A DNA stretch of 64,000 nt from Ornithodoros turicata (Eukaryota > Arthropoda > Arachnida > Ixodida > Argasidae): the NCBI RefSeq assembly GCF_037126465.1, contig NC_088210.1, positions 19,307,511 through 19,371,510 of the forward strand, given 5' to 3'. Position numbers and translations under genes: made by a program. The notes under the pieces are model-generated. The model searched no databases and was not told the origin of the DNA. It saw only the letters and a program-made list of their open reading frames with translations. Below are positions 49,901 through 57,493 of this stretch, in pieces. The stretch's first letter is position 1, and each line of letters starts with the position of its first letter.

Positions 49901-51338
49901 TCACATATCCAATCACTCCCAGATAGTTTTCTTCCGCAGGACTAGTGGAGTGATGTCCTTGCATTGTGTGCCTCGTCTGGCACTAATTTGACCAGATGAC
50001 CTCGACTTCCACTGAATGGAAGGCGTGATTCAACCGGCATTCCTCCGCACACCCTTTTCAGCACACAAGATTCAAATGTAGGAAGGGAGTTGCCTCAGGA
50101 CAGAAGCCGCCGATATTTCGAACAGAGACTGTTCTTCTTCTGGCCGCCCAGAAGAAGAACAGTCTCTGTTTCGAAATATCGGCGGCTTCTGTCCTGAGGC
50201 AACTCCCTTCCCACATCTCTACCGGTTCGCTGGATTTCTACCCATCAAGGTTCAAATGTGGTTCAAGTTGAAAACCGCTAGTAGCATTAATACACCAATA
50301 AAGGAACGCAGAAATGGGGCAAACAAACAAACAAAAAAGAAGAGAATCTAAGCTACCACAGCTAATGTTTGTTGTACTTAGATTATCCTGGAAAGCAAAG
50401 GACCGGTGTCTGAAGAGCCTACTGCAGACCTTTGCCCAACACATCGTTGAAGATAATCTTACAAGAGGACTTCGGTTCATGGAAACCGACTTTCATCGAT
50501 AAATGCATACTTGCACATTATTCCGTAAAGCGTTCCTCTCCCCTAACGCAGCGCATGATTCTATATTTCTCGGAACACTTACTCTTATTGCATTCCTACT
50601 GGGATCTCCATGGACATCCGGTGTAACACCGATGCGGAAAAACGGCGTTACTCCGTAGTCTACCACCAGCGTCTTGAGCGTGAAATCCTTGTCCCAACTT
50701 TGTACAGACCACGAAGACGCTCTCATGATACTCCAACCCCCAGCTTTTCTCAACATCGACACAAACACAGAACGTGCATCGGCGGTAATACTTCGATCTT
50801 CCATGCATGCCTGATAGAACCGTTTCACTTTGGACTGCGGTGAGGTTTCCCAGGCGTCCTGCGGAATCAAGTCGATCGCATTTCGGACGATGTGGTACAC
50901 ATCCTCCTTGAGTACTTCTGCTACGTCGACTTTAGTCCGCCGACCGAGTTGATGCTGAGACACGAACCCGCCGCACGAGTAAGTGTAGAAATCGTCGCAT
51001 GCCGGGTGAGATTGATTCAACGATGTCATCACCTGCGAAGCGATGCTCAGACATTCCGCACTGAAACACTTGTTCGTTGAGTCGTTGTAGTCGCCCTGGT
51101 TAATTTGGACCGCGAGGACGATTATAATGATAAAGAAGACAAACAACAACACACAAAGCAAGACGATCACCAGCGCTGGGATGTTCGAAACGGCAGATGT
51201 CACTTGAGCTCCCAGTTTAGACATCCCTTTGGGACCCTTGTCCCTGTGGTTTCTAGCGTACGCATCGTCCATGCACTTATCGTTCTCCCGGGGCTCTGCC
51301 TTCTCTTCGTCCACAGCCTTGTTGTTGTCGGCCGACAT
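28813..51338 (-). CDS. M13 (neprilysin-like) membrane pseudoprotease, 17 exons
   Basis: Exons on the minus strand: 51338-50583, 38096-38025, 37591-37469, 36245-36168, 36053-35926, 35581-35478, 33598-33465, 32779-32687, 32595-32518, about 32083-31984, 31349-31291, 31178-31127, 30223-29971, 29811-29746, 29660-29574, 29092-29016 and 28912-28813, about 790 aa. Every junction is in phase except exon 10 to 11 (see findings). Order: short cytosolic tail, one membrane helix, then the M13 N-domain (CDDFYTYSCG; DPAGFAFPSYEYYM; TLNHYVIWRMVM; WEQCVRHTSHYLGHAVGELY) and the C-terminal domain (WTTYPQNAVAQY; VPLAVLQKPTF; SIQYGSLGSLIATHIFK; DGSRTSGEAFAD; LDLSPEQLFFVGYAQ; LPEFSTAFGC; CNVW stop). In active M13 enzymes the zinc motif is HExxH; here it aligns with THIFK. 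NAxY becomes AQYI, and the His of HSPGxFR is lost. GExxxD and the CxVW end are kept. It is probably a type II ectoprotein with a folded but non-catalytic domain, acting in binding or regulation. Confidence 0.9.
29016..29092 (-). CDS. M13 exon 16
   Basis: After acceptor TTTCACAG the exon reads SMCENIRDDRVINANATSTS then APNRL and ends on AG|GTATT, which the G of exon 17 completes to Arg. It follows FFVGYAQ from exon 15 exactly where active family members have FAQ-x-W-C. The conserved substrate-pocket sequence DxHSPGxFRV is reduced to STSAPNRLRV: the His is gone and the Arg retained. Confidence 0.85.
29971..30223 (-). CDS. M13 exon 13: degenerate zinc-binding helix
   Basis: The exon starts one base into a Lys codon after TTTTCTGCAG and reads SIQYGSLGSLIATHIFK, then ALDKKG, aligned residue by residue to the family's GGIGVVIGHELTHAFDDQG-type block. 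First His to Thr, Glu to His, second His to Lys: all three catalytic positions are changed while the surrounding Gly, Ala, Asp and Gly are conserved. The exon ends NGEK|GTGCAA, in phase with exon 14. The frame is intact throughout, so loss of activity precedes any gene decay. Confidence 0.88.
30240..31120. other. M13 intron 12 with T/G homopolymers and repeat
   Basis: 30540-30580 is a poly(T)-poly(G) junction. Next to it AAAATCGGGGTGACATCGGG and, at 30790, GGGGGAGGGGGGTAAAAACA resemble the AATATCGGG/TCGGG words of the element at 36848-37303. Not coding. Confidence 0.5.
33285..33350 (-). mobile_element. LINE 3' end with ATC tail
   Basis: Reverse strand reads GGGTATCGCCCCTGGCGATA, GAACTCCCCA, then (ATC)n. 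Same 3' hairpin and AACTCCCCA as at 7471-7500. It sits in an M13 intron. Confidence 0.65.
33686..33985. mobile_element. MITE with CAGGGTGTTTCACCTAATGT ends
   Basis: Left CAGGGTGTTTCACCTAATGT and right ACATTAGGTGAAACACCCTG are perfect inverted repeats flanked by TATA on each side. Inner arms also pair (ATGGGATCAACGATATTTAT / ATAGTGTTGACCCCATAG; GGGGAGATTTTGCCATG / CATGGCAAAATCTCCCCC). It lies 87 bp upstream of M13 exon 7 inside the intron. Tc1/mariner-type. Confidence 0.88.
34660..34800 (+). repeat. Short local tandem duplication
   Basis: A unit of about 90 bp (GGGCTT(A/C)(G/A)CCTAAC ... GTGAAGCCGACTTGCAGAAT) occurs twice, at about 34660-34711 and 34750-34800, in an M13 intron. Confidence 0.6.
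35645..35702 (-). repeat. SINE family A head fragment
   Basis: Reverse strand gives the tRNA-like head (AGCTCCTGTGGCATAGTGAT, TAGGATGACCGC) and stops in the body at GAAGTCGGCA. It lies 64 bp upstream of M13 exon 6. Confidence 0.7.
36848..37303. mobile_element. TIR element, AGGCCTGACTTT-type ends
   Basis: Left GGGCCTGACTTT and right AAAGTCAGGCCT are inverted, with TA at both borders. The interior carries TCGGATTATATC, ATCGGGTCGAAC and ATCGGGTTTAGTCGGG-like repeats. About 456 bp in the intron between M13 exons 3 and 4, non-coding. Confidence 0.65.
37940..37990 (+). repeat. (ATT)n microsatellite
   Basis: Imperfect ATT repeats just downstream of M13 exon 2 within the intron. Confidence 0.8.
38710..38817. 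mobile_element. Small hAT-like MITE
   Basis: CAGGGGCGGATC at the left and GGATCTGCCCCTG at the right form a 12-bp TIR with one mismatch. Flanking GGGTGGTG and GGGTGGGG resemble an 8-bp duplication, which fits hAT. Confidence 0.6.
39066..39285 (-). repeat. SINE family A, near-complete minus copy
   Basis: Poly(T) start, then GTTAGCGCCGCGAAGCAACT and the reversed body, ending with the reversed B box GATTCGAATCC at about 39262. Confidence 0.85.
39764..39970 (-). repeat. SINE family A, minus copy
   Basis: CGCGTTAGCGCCGCGAAGCA through GGTAGGATTCGAACCCACTA. A deletion removes part of the segment between CCGTCCGAAAAGTCT and GCCGGTGGT. It abuts the foldback at 39983. Confidence 0.85.
39983..40205. 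mobile_element. Foldback element, long-arm palindrome
   Basis: About 100-bp arms start ATGAACTTCACC(A/G)CATAGC and meet at GCATTATGC. Arms contain ACGCTCCTAGCCAACC, AATGACAACGTTCTCGCCCC and AAAACGGGAGGCGGAGCCTA. Same family as 57241 and 58405, but the outer CACTCTTA is missing or decayed. Confidence 0.85.
41821..42010 (+). repeat. Single-arm copy of the 17.6-kb foldback family
   Basis: GTGTAAATGTCTTGTCC starts it and TAGTGTATTCTATATAAAGC, ACCATTTCAAATGG, TTCTACAGAAAACA and AAAACACTGTTTCAGA follow, as in 17600-18150. Confidence 0.6.
42040..42066 (+). repeat. (GTT)n microsatellite
   Basis: TTGTTGTTGTTGTTGTTGTC-type simple repeat. Confidence 0.85.
42945..43010 (+). repeat. hAT-like left end
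   Basis: CAGGGCCGGTGCTAGGGGTG followed by GGGGCCTGAGGCAAAGGC is the style of the terminal repeat of hAT elements. No matching right end was found nearby. Confidence 0.4.
43348..43570. mobile_element. Foldback element, CACTCTAAAAACAGAACTTC variant
   Basis: The left arm CACTCTAAAAACAGAACTTC with CACGCTCTTAGCCAATCACC pairs with the right end GTGGTGAAGTTCTGTTTTTA. The inner arms are more diverged than in the 57241 copy, so this is an older insertion. Confidence 0.7.
43571..43835 (+). repeat. GCAGACGAC MITE-like element, near-complete
   Basis: Starts ATGATCCCGAGGAAGATGCG and ends TAATCCTCGGGGATGTCACT, so the ends are short inverted repeats around (A)TCCYCGGG. The middle has the CGTAGCAGACGACAGTG / TGTCGTCTGCTACG core and the T-rich tract. 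Best guide to the element's full length, about 265 bp. Confidence 0.75.
44395..44432 (+). repeat. Poly(A)-(GA)n simple repeat
   Basis: A14 tract followed by (GA)n and a G-rich run. Confidence 0.85.
45120..45640 (+). repeat. Tandem array, three diverged units of about 200 bp
   Basis: AGAGCATCC with neighbouring CAACCACG(G/A)TGGA appears at about 45189 and 45394, and as AGGAGCATCCGAACGGCG at about 45584, giving spacings of about 205 and 190 bp. Units also share CGGCGAAGGAGAGCGAGGAC-like starts and, in the first two, GCAGCGTTTGCTGCTAGCAG, ending in TAGCAGACGA. Frames run 60-155 codons (…EETMEELLENPKE…) in different registers for different units, which argues against coding. Confidence 0.75.
46431..46680. 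mobile_element. Rearranged foldback copies of the CACTCTTA family
   Basis: The left end CACTCTTAAAAATGAACTTA is followed by two successive right arms, each ending GCGGTGAAGTTCATTTTTAA (about 46538-46558 and 46658-46677). The left arm is mostly deleted and the right arm duplicated. Confidence 0.75.
47770..47995. repeat. Inverted-repeat element with GGGGACG words
   Basis: AAATCGTCCTCTGGAGAAAA, TGTCCCCCAGAAAAAACGTC at the left and GACGATTTCCCCGGGGGACA, TTTTTTTCGGGGACGTTACA at the right are opposed. About 226 bp, non-coding. Confidence 0.55.
48675..48750 (+). repeat. GCAGACGAC core, three half-sites
   Basis: CTAGCAGACGACACCGCACG, then TGCTGTCGTCTGCTACGGAA and a third ATGTCGTCTGCTTGAG within 70 bp. 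Flanks resemble 62600-62660 in reverse. Confidence 0.7.
50081..50211. repeat. Near-perfect 63-bp-arm hairpin
   Basis: GGAAGGGAGTTGCCTCAGGA at 50081 to CTTCTTCTGG at 50143 is complementary to 50148-50211 with a single extra T in the right arm. The loop is 4 nt (CCGC). It lies in the M13 first intron about 370 bp downstream of exon 1. Confidence 0.9.
50583..51338 (-). CDS. M13 exon 1: cytosolic tail, membrane anchor, start of ectodomain
   Basis: The start is the first ATG, in context CCAAAATGTC, giving 252 codons (MSADNNKAVDEEK...). Residues 1-50 are charged and hydrophilic. About residues 54-80 form the single membrane helix (PALVIVLLCVLLFVFFIIII). Then come CFSAEC, the M13 signature CDDFYTYSCGGF, NQS glycosylation sequon, and a KVKRFYQACM block typical of the family. 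The donor AGA|GTAAGT ends the exon in phase 0. It is separated from exon 2 by 12.5 kb. The arrangement with one large first exon followed by many small ones resembles the exon at 53869. Confidence 0.92.
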
Positions 51339-52732
51339 TTTGGTGGTCCCCCCAGACACAATTATCGGGGACGCTGGCTGTTGCTCGCAACCACTCACTC
51401 GGAACTTCCCTAGAAATCAAACTATGACGCGACACTGTACACGACGGAAGCAACAACACCGAAAAGTCCGCTGGCTCAACAACGTGGTAACACTCAGTAA
51501 CAAACTCCCAAGAGAAGTCGCTCGAAACTTTTCGGGAAGGAGGAAAGGAGGGGCGGTGGGGGAGGGCAAAGTGAGGGCGCCACTTGATAGACACGACGTG
51601 TGCGTGCGCGCGCGCGGGTAGAGGGCAGAGGAGAGGGAGAAAAGTGCAGAACGTCTACCTGTAGACGCCGGTTGCGGTACCGGTTAGGCCGTCCCAGCCG
51701 TCTGCGAAGCAGAAATACCGACGAAAAAACAAAACAAACAGGCTACTTTTTTGTTCCCGATGGTGGTAGGGCAACGCGTTCGTCCTCTGCGTCAGTACCT
51801 TGCACTGCAACCGTAGTTTTCCGAGTGGTAATTAAGTTTAAGTGGCAATAATTAATTTTAAGGACATTACATCGTTAACTTCCAGCGGTGCGTTAAGTAC
51901 ATTACCATTGCTCTCTGTAGACTTTTTCGCGGGGAAACCATTGCTGACTTCACAAGAAGAACCGGGAAAGAAAAGAGTTAATCGGAAAATTTTGCAAACT
52001 AGGCAGTTGCTCTCTGTTTCTCTGTTTTTTTTTTTTAGCTATTGTACTCTTGTTGGGTACGCATCTAATTGGTCAAAGTGAGCGTTATAATTGTACTTGC
52101 ACACCAACAGGTCAGAAGCATTCCGTCCTTCGATAAAAGTCTGGAAGGTTGTAAAGTTGTTTTCGCCCAGCACACATGGGTATGCGGTGAAGCGCAGTTT
52201 ACGTGCAGTCATATTCTCGTATCTTGTAGGGATCTTCAGGAAATGCAGCTGTTTTTTTCTTATTAGATATTTTTTCTTCCTTCCTCTCAGAAGAGCAGAC
52301 CGCTCCCCTTTTTGAGGACACGAAGTTTATGGCCGCGCGAGCAAGTTGAATATTCCCCATAACACATTCCGATTCTCGGCGGGCGTGGCCCGGTGCGTCG
52401 TGGTGAAGATGAAAGCTCCTCGCCGTGGTTGGCCGTTTCCACAGTGAGATCACTGTTCGCGTACCACCTTCCAATGATCTGGCCGTATTGGATTGGATTG
52501 GATTTAAAAAATAATATGGAGATTGTGGCTCCACCAGTGTGCGCTTCACATTTACCCTGTCCCGGGCGCAAACTCGTCTCGCGACGGCTCTGTCACCGCT
52601 GATGGAAGGCGTATATTGCGGCTTTTTCTCTCACAAATCCTGTTCCTTTTGCGTTGACGTCAAGGTAACATCATCTTTCAATACGCCATAGGATAATTTT
52701 TCTCACTTTAGTGCCCCACACGAGCGGTATCC
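51339..52732. other. Sequence between the two M13 first exons
   Basis: Should contain the promoter and 5' UTR of the 51338 start. A GCGCGCGCGGGT-rich tract lies at 51603. No TATA box at a convincing distance. The frame at 52199-52549 has no domain. Confidence 0.4.
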
Positions 52733-53030
52733 TTCAGAATATCCCAGCGGAAGATGCACAGAACGTCACAACTTTCTGCGTAACATAATGTCTCGTCCTT
52801 TCGTGCTCGTCTAACCACGGGGAATGTCCTGCTGCGCACCAGAAGACATTCCGTAGCAGACGACAGTGCAGGTGGTGTCGTCTGCTACGTGCGCTGTACG
52901 ACATTTCCAGTATTCCGGCGCCGTGCGAATGCTCAACATAAGACGCGACGAAACATCCGGCACTTTTTTTTTCTTCTTCTTTTCTTTTACTAGCATGTTT
53001 CGTGGGAATGTAATTCACGGTTTAAGGAAC
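52733..53030 (+). repeat. GCAGACGAC MITE-like element
   Basis: Includes GCGGAAGATGCACAGAACGT at the left, the core (CCGTAGCAGACGACAGTG / GTGTCGTCTGCTACGTG) and the T-rich tract then ACTAGCATGTTTCGTG. The core and body (about 52847-52966) are almost identical to 54311-54434, indicating recent activity or gene conversion. Confidence 0.8.
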
Positions 53031-53212
53031 GAAACACCATCGGACGATGTTTTGGTGAAGCTGCGACAGAACGCAACCAATGACACTTCAGTGCCCGAGC
53101 GCCTTCGGGCTCCGGAGTGGCAGACATCCGTGTACTTTCGCCCCGTTTCGGACATATACTGTATACGGCTATAGGCTCCTACTAAAGCAACAGTTAGCAC
53201 AAACTGACTTAC

Positions 53213-53869
53213 CCATATGCCTTTCCCATTGGACGCATTCGTTTCTATCCTGAATCTCATAAAGATGTCCACACTCAGGTTTGCCATGACGTAATTAAAC
53301 ACCGGCAAATTGGTGTCTGGATCTGGGTAGAACACATCCCTGGATTCGTCCAGGTATCTGTTAAGCTTCGAGGCATTCAGCAGAGCTCCCACACTACCGC
53401 CTCCAGAGTTCATGCACGTATCGTAGAAGACACTCACTTTCGATCTTTTATCAATGTTCTTCAGCGCCGCGGCAAGTTGTCGTACAACGTTCTCCTGGAT
53501 GAGGTCCTCACCGGTACCGAACAGTCCAGCAACGGTGCACGACTTACGAGGAGATTTCGAGCAGGCGAACTTGTGGAAGTCGTTGCATGCGAGGGCCAGA
53601 TGTCCCACCTCATAGGCAAGACCATCGGGATTCAGCACCAGGACTTTTTCCTCTCTTTGAGTGTCCGGCGACAGGAGGACGGCGAGTAGGACGATAGTAA
53701 GAAGAAGAACGAATATGACAACTCCCATGATGACCAAAGCGGCTGTATAGCGCTTAGGAGCCTTGCGGAATGTGAACTTGATCTCTTTAGGAGTGCCTCG
53801 GGGTGGCCTCTGTAAGGGCTCCGCTGAAGGGCCCGTAGGCTCCTTGTAGGCCTTCTCTTTGGAAGCCAT
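53213..53869 (-). CDS. Second M13 (neprilysin-like) first exon, 219 codons
   Basis: The ATG at 53869 (context ACGATGG) opens MASKEKAYKEPTGPSAEPLQ, a basic, Pro-rich cytosolic tail of about 44 residues. A membrane helix follows (AALVIMGVVIFVLLLTIVLL), then the ectodomain with CNDFHKFACSK, matching the M13 C-x-DF-x-x-x-C signature, and a VSVFYDTCMN block. It ends IETNASNGKGIW followed by donor GTAAGT, phase 0. The preceding Cys pair present in the 51338 exon (CFSAEC) is absent, so the first M13 disulfide cannot form normally. No M13 exon lies between it and 51338. It may splice to exon 2 at 38096 (same phase, homologous position) as an alternative first exon, or be an orphan of a partial duplication. 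Similarity to the 51338 exon is low, so any duplication is old. Confidence 0.85.
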
Positions 53870-54310
53870 CGTCTGTGTTGACCGTCCACGGAGTAAGTCG
53901 GATCATCAATGTTAGAAGTGTTAAATAGACGCTCGCGTTGGTTGCTGGAGTAGCAACCGTCGAAAGTCCAAGGATCATCGCTTCCGCTAACATTCCTGCG
54001 CACGTGAGCGTTATGTGTTCGTCTTCTAGTAGAATAAGCAGTTTTTGCCCTATACGGGAAAAGGCAACGCAGAAACGTGGCCGCATGAGAACGGGCTTCC
54101 TGTTTGTATAATGGCGATGACTTGGCCAACAGGTATAGGGTTTCTATGTTAGTAAGTCACGGCGCAGCGCTGTGCATTACTCATTAAGGTTAATTACGTC
54201 ACTTATTGGCGATATTTTTACCAAACGGCTGCACACATAAGTTAGCAGAGGAATAACTAGTGACAAGCCAATGAAAGCGCCCATCAGGCTTTAATTGATT
54301 ATGTCAATTC

Positions 54311-54480
54311 CGCGAGACATTCCGTAGCAGACGACAGTGCAGGTGGTGTCGTCTGCTACGTGCGCTGTACGACATTTCCAGTATTCCGGCGCCGTGCGAA
54401 TGCTCAACGTAAGACGCGACGAAACATGCTGCACTTTGAGTTTTCTTCTTTTTTTTTTTACTAGAATGTATTTTTTCACT
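54311..54480 (+). repeat. GCAGACGAC MITE-like element
   Basis: Near-identical to 52847-52990 from CATTCCGTAGCAGACGACAG through GAATGCTCAACGTAAGACGC, then a T-rich tract and ACTAGAATGTA. Confidence 0.8.
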
Positions 54481-54759
54481 ATAATTTTTAAGTGCAGAGC
54501 CCACGTATCCGCATTACGGATGATTTCAGTGAAAGTCATCGCAACCACCTACTCCATCCGGTGCTCATGGCGGATGGCCGTCAACAAATATGGGTGTGCT
54601 TGACGCGTATGTTCAGTCAGTTCCGCAGGACTCATCCTCAACGTGAGCTCATCAGGAACACGATTACGTGACCTCTGGAGATTCTGGAGAGATAAAGACA
54701 TGCGGGGGATTAATACGCGCCCAAGTGTTTCCATTTTAAAGTATCTTCTTTCCTTTTCT

Positions 54760-54985
54760 GATTCCGTCTTAGCACCGCGAAGCAGCTTTGGCTATGAGCG
54801 GCGTACGGAGGTAGACACGGGACGGCAGGAATGAGGGAGAGAGAGAGGGGGGTTAATACGCCTCCTGGGCCGACTTTAGGGGGACTGTGCCGACATCTGC
54901 CTGGAAAGTACACCCGAAAGACCAGGGAAAGCCTTGGACAGTACAGCCGCCAGTGAGATTCGAACCCACAACCTCCCGCTGGTCA
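54760..54985 (-). repeat. SINE family A, near-complete minus copy
   Basis: TTCCGTCTTAGCACCGCGAA to GAGATTCGAACCCACAACCT, with a GAGAGAGAGAGGGG insertion in the body. Confidence 0.85.
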
Positions 54986-56181
54986 TTCTCAAGTATTGTT
55001 GGTCGGCCATGTCAAAGGTTCTTCACAACAACGCAGGATGTACACGCGTTTGTGATGACAACCTGCGTGTGTGATATCTCATTTGCGTGTGTCGTGTGTG
55101 TATGTCTCATAGTATTTTTAATCGCCATCCCACTCATATATTATTCCACGTGCACTGAAGTATATGGTACCGCAATTGTTGCGGTGAATCACCTCATACC
55201 ATCGTCATTCATGTAGTTGTTGTTGTTGTTGTTGTTGTTGATGAGAACATGTTGGCTAAGCCTTCAAAGTATACACTAAAGTAATAAAGTATACTTCTTA
55301 AGTAACAGAATTCCAGAAGCTGAAGATCTGGGCCCGCTTGCACGAACGTTGAGGAATTTTCTCAATGCCCCTTTCACAGTGTATAGGTTTGCCAGAGCTC
55401 TATAAGCAGCGTTCAGGACTGTAACGTGTGCTCGAAGCACTATACCGTAGCCCCATGAGGACACGCCACTGAGGAATTTGCTCAACTTTGCAAGCGGATG
55501 GATCCTGGTGTATGTATCAGCACCATTGTAACTCGTGCTGAAGCTTGATTTGAAGTGGCAAACGAGACGTGCTAAAGCAACATAGGTCTTCAGGAACATT
55601 GTTACCTTATCTTAACATTGGCTTCTTACATCACGAAAAAACTAATCGACAGACCTGACCTAACTTTAACCTCTTACGTGAGCTTCACATCATTTGTGGC
55701 GTGATGTGAGTCAGTGATTTACAAAAGAAAAAAAAATAATAGAGAAAAGAAAATATAGGTTGGCCTAATCAATAAATGCACTCGAGATGTACGGTATACC
55801 CCAGTGCTCATATGTAGCATATTTATGAATGTACCATAACTCTATGCACACGTCGTTGCTTCTTTCATCCAAATCAATTTCGTTATAATTTCCACACAGG
55901 AACCACCGAGAACGGGACTGACCCGAATATGCGTCTGACAAGCAGCGCCACCCCACCCGCTCTGCAGCGTCTGGCGCATCTCGTAGAGGACGATCAGCGC
56001 TTCTCAAACAATTCCCTGCACAGTGCAGCGCATCCATCGCAGATGTTCCATATGTCTGTTACAGATACCGACAACCACCTACGTGCCACAACCTATGCAG
56101 CCGAGGCCCACGTCTTAAAAAACCACCTATGATGCAGCCCCGATTTAGCTTCGAGCCGCACGCCTCAAATAATCGATCGTG
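54986..56181. other. Intergenic sequence
   Basis: Holds a (GTT)9 microsatellite at 55213-55240 and a fragment at about 55326-55620 related to 14970-15010. The last few hundred bases should include the promoter and 5' UTR of the next gene; no TATA box is obvious. Confidence 0.4.
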
Positions 56182-56961
56182 ATGGCTCTCCAATGCAACT
56201 TGGAGCCGCTTGCTTTTCTCACGCTCACTTCGCTCGGTGCCGCATATTCCCACCTCAGCTTGAACGGCGGGTGCTCCGAAGATCGCCATTGCGTGGACTC
56301 GTACAGTGTCTGCGACCGGACAACTCGTCGGTGCACGTGCCGAGCTGGGTACCGTGAACTCCGGCGCGTCTGCTGGCAGAAGAAGGCTCTCGGGAGCCAT
56401 TGCCTTTTCAACGAAGAGTGCTCGCACGAGGACCCCCGGATGCAATGTCTGCCTACACTGGAGTACGGAAATTTCACCGTGCGATGCACTTGTCCGAAAC
56501 AGTACCGTGCGGAGCTGGTCGACGAAGAGACGAGGTACCGGTGTCGGCCGAATTACGCGGAGCAGACGGCGTTCAAGCAGGACCTGTGGCCCATTTCGGC
56601 CTCGCATATCATCCTCATGTTTGTGGCGTGCGTAGTTGTGTTAGCTCTGTGTCACGTATTTATTCGTTTGTGGATGCAACGCAGAGAGACAGCTTTCTTG
56701 CGGAGACAGAACCAGCTGAGTTCCGAGTCTGCCGAGGTCGGCCTGCCGCAGTTCAGACCGCGTCCTCGGGTTATCAATCTGAACTCTGGTGACCCCATCG
56801 TGTCCGGGGTGGCTCCCAATTCCACGCTCGTCCTGGATGTTGGGGGAAGTACGGTACAGTTTGAGGAGCCTCCGCCTCAGTACGACGAGGCAGCGCGTTA
56901 CCTGATACCGCCTGCGGCCACGTCGGCTAACAGCAGCCCCTTGTTGGCGCATGTTCTATGA
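56182..56961 (+). CDS. Single-exon type I membrane protein with EB-like Cys-rich ectodomain
   Basis: 259 aa from the ATG at 56182 (context TCGTGATGG). Residues about 1-24 form a plausible signal peptide. The ectodomain carries NGGCSEDRHC, CDRTTRRCTCRAGY, CLFNEECS and CTCPKQY, two consecutive cysteine modules with the C-x-C-x-x-G-Y signature of EB/EGF-like domains found in nematode and arthropod surface proteins. One NFT glycosylation sequon. A membrane helix follows (SASHIILMFVACVVVLALCH), then a basic stop-transfer RLWMQRR and a tail of about 105 residues with PPPQYDEAA, a PPxY motif that in other proteins binds WW domains of Nedd4-type ubiquitin ligases. The G+C content is clearly above the surroundings, as for a real gene. 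AATAAA lies 134 bp past the stop. Function unknown; a receptor or adhesion role is only inferred. Confidence 0.78.
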   Translation: MALQCNLEPLAFLTLTSLGAAYSHLSLNGGCSEDRHCVDSYSVCDRTTRRCTCRAGYRELRRVCWQKKALGSHCLFNEECSHEDPRMQCLPTLEYGNFTVRCTCPKQYRAELVDEETRYRCRPNYAEQTAFKQDLWPISASHIILMFVACVVVLALCHVFIRLWMQRRETAFLRRQNQLSSESAEVGLPQFRPRPRVINLNSGDPIVSGVAPNSTLVLDVGGSTVQFEEPPPQYDEAARYLIPPAATSANSSPLLAHVL

Positions 56962-57094
56962 GACCGTTACCAAGATTTTGTGTTACGTTGGTGTAGCAAA
57001 AAAAAAATCGTGTCGCAGGAACGGCATATACGTTGGTGCTCCCACGTTCGCGTTCTGTTCATGATATCCTAAAGACACTTTGTTGTGTATGAGC

Positions 57095-57100
57095 AATAAA
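57095..57100 (+). terminator. Polyadenylation signal of the EB-like gene
   Basis: AATAAA in the sequence GAGCAATAAAACG, 134 bp after the TGA at 56959-56961. Confidence 0.7.
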
Positions 57101-57240
57101 ACGACGCATCTACATTATTCACACGCACCAAGAGAAGGGACGAAGAGTATCTTTTATATTATACAGTCACTAACGGCGTGGCTATAACGCACACTGGACT
57201 GGTTCACGCGAACCAAATTCCCGGAATATACTCCACACTA

Positions 57241-57490
57241 CACTCTTAGAAATGAACTTCACCGCAGAGCACGCTCGTAGCCAACCATCATCTCGAATGA
57301 TATCGTTATCTGCTCTGATTTGTTGAAAACGGGAGGCGTACACCTTTTTTTGTGACAATTACGAACAGCATAAGTGTCACAAAAAAGGCGTACGCCTCCC
57401 GTTTTCAACAAATCAGGGCAGATAACTGTATCATTCGAGATGATGGTTGGCTAGGAGCGTGCTATGCGGTGAAGTTCATTTTTAAGAGTG
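57241..57490. mobile_element. Foldback element, most intact CACTCTTA copy
   Basis: Left CACTCTTAGAAATGAACTTC, right GAAGTTCATTTTTAAGAGTG. Arms of about 115 bp include CACGCTC(G/C)TAGCCAACCATC, TCGAATGATATCGTTATCTG and AAAACGGGAGGCGTACGCCT. The loop is about 20 nt around ACGAACAGCATAAG. TA on both sides fits a TA target-site duplication. No coding capacity. It sits 140 bp past the EB-like gene's polyadenylation signal. Confidence 0.9.
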
Positions 57491-57493
57491 TAA

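Larger units (their letters stand above)
38097..50582. other. First intron of the M13 gene (12.5 kb)
   Basis: Bounded by donor AGA|GTAAGT at 50582 and acceptor ACAG at 38097. Apart from the repeats listed separately I see no exon. The 315-codon minus frame at 39181-40128 is two SINE copies plus half of a foldback read through, not a gene. The unassigned stretches at 40750-41800, 44200-45100 and 48760-50080 show no recognisable structure. Confidence 0.75.

Noticed and set aside
51339..51398. Upstream extension of the M13 exon 1 frame (MSGCEQQPAS...)
   Set aside because: The frame is open but begins at GTG, not ATG. The first ATG in good context is at 51338.
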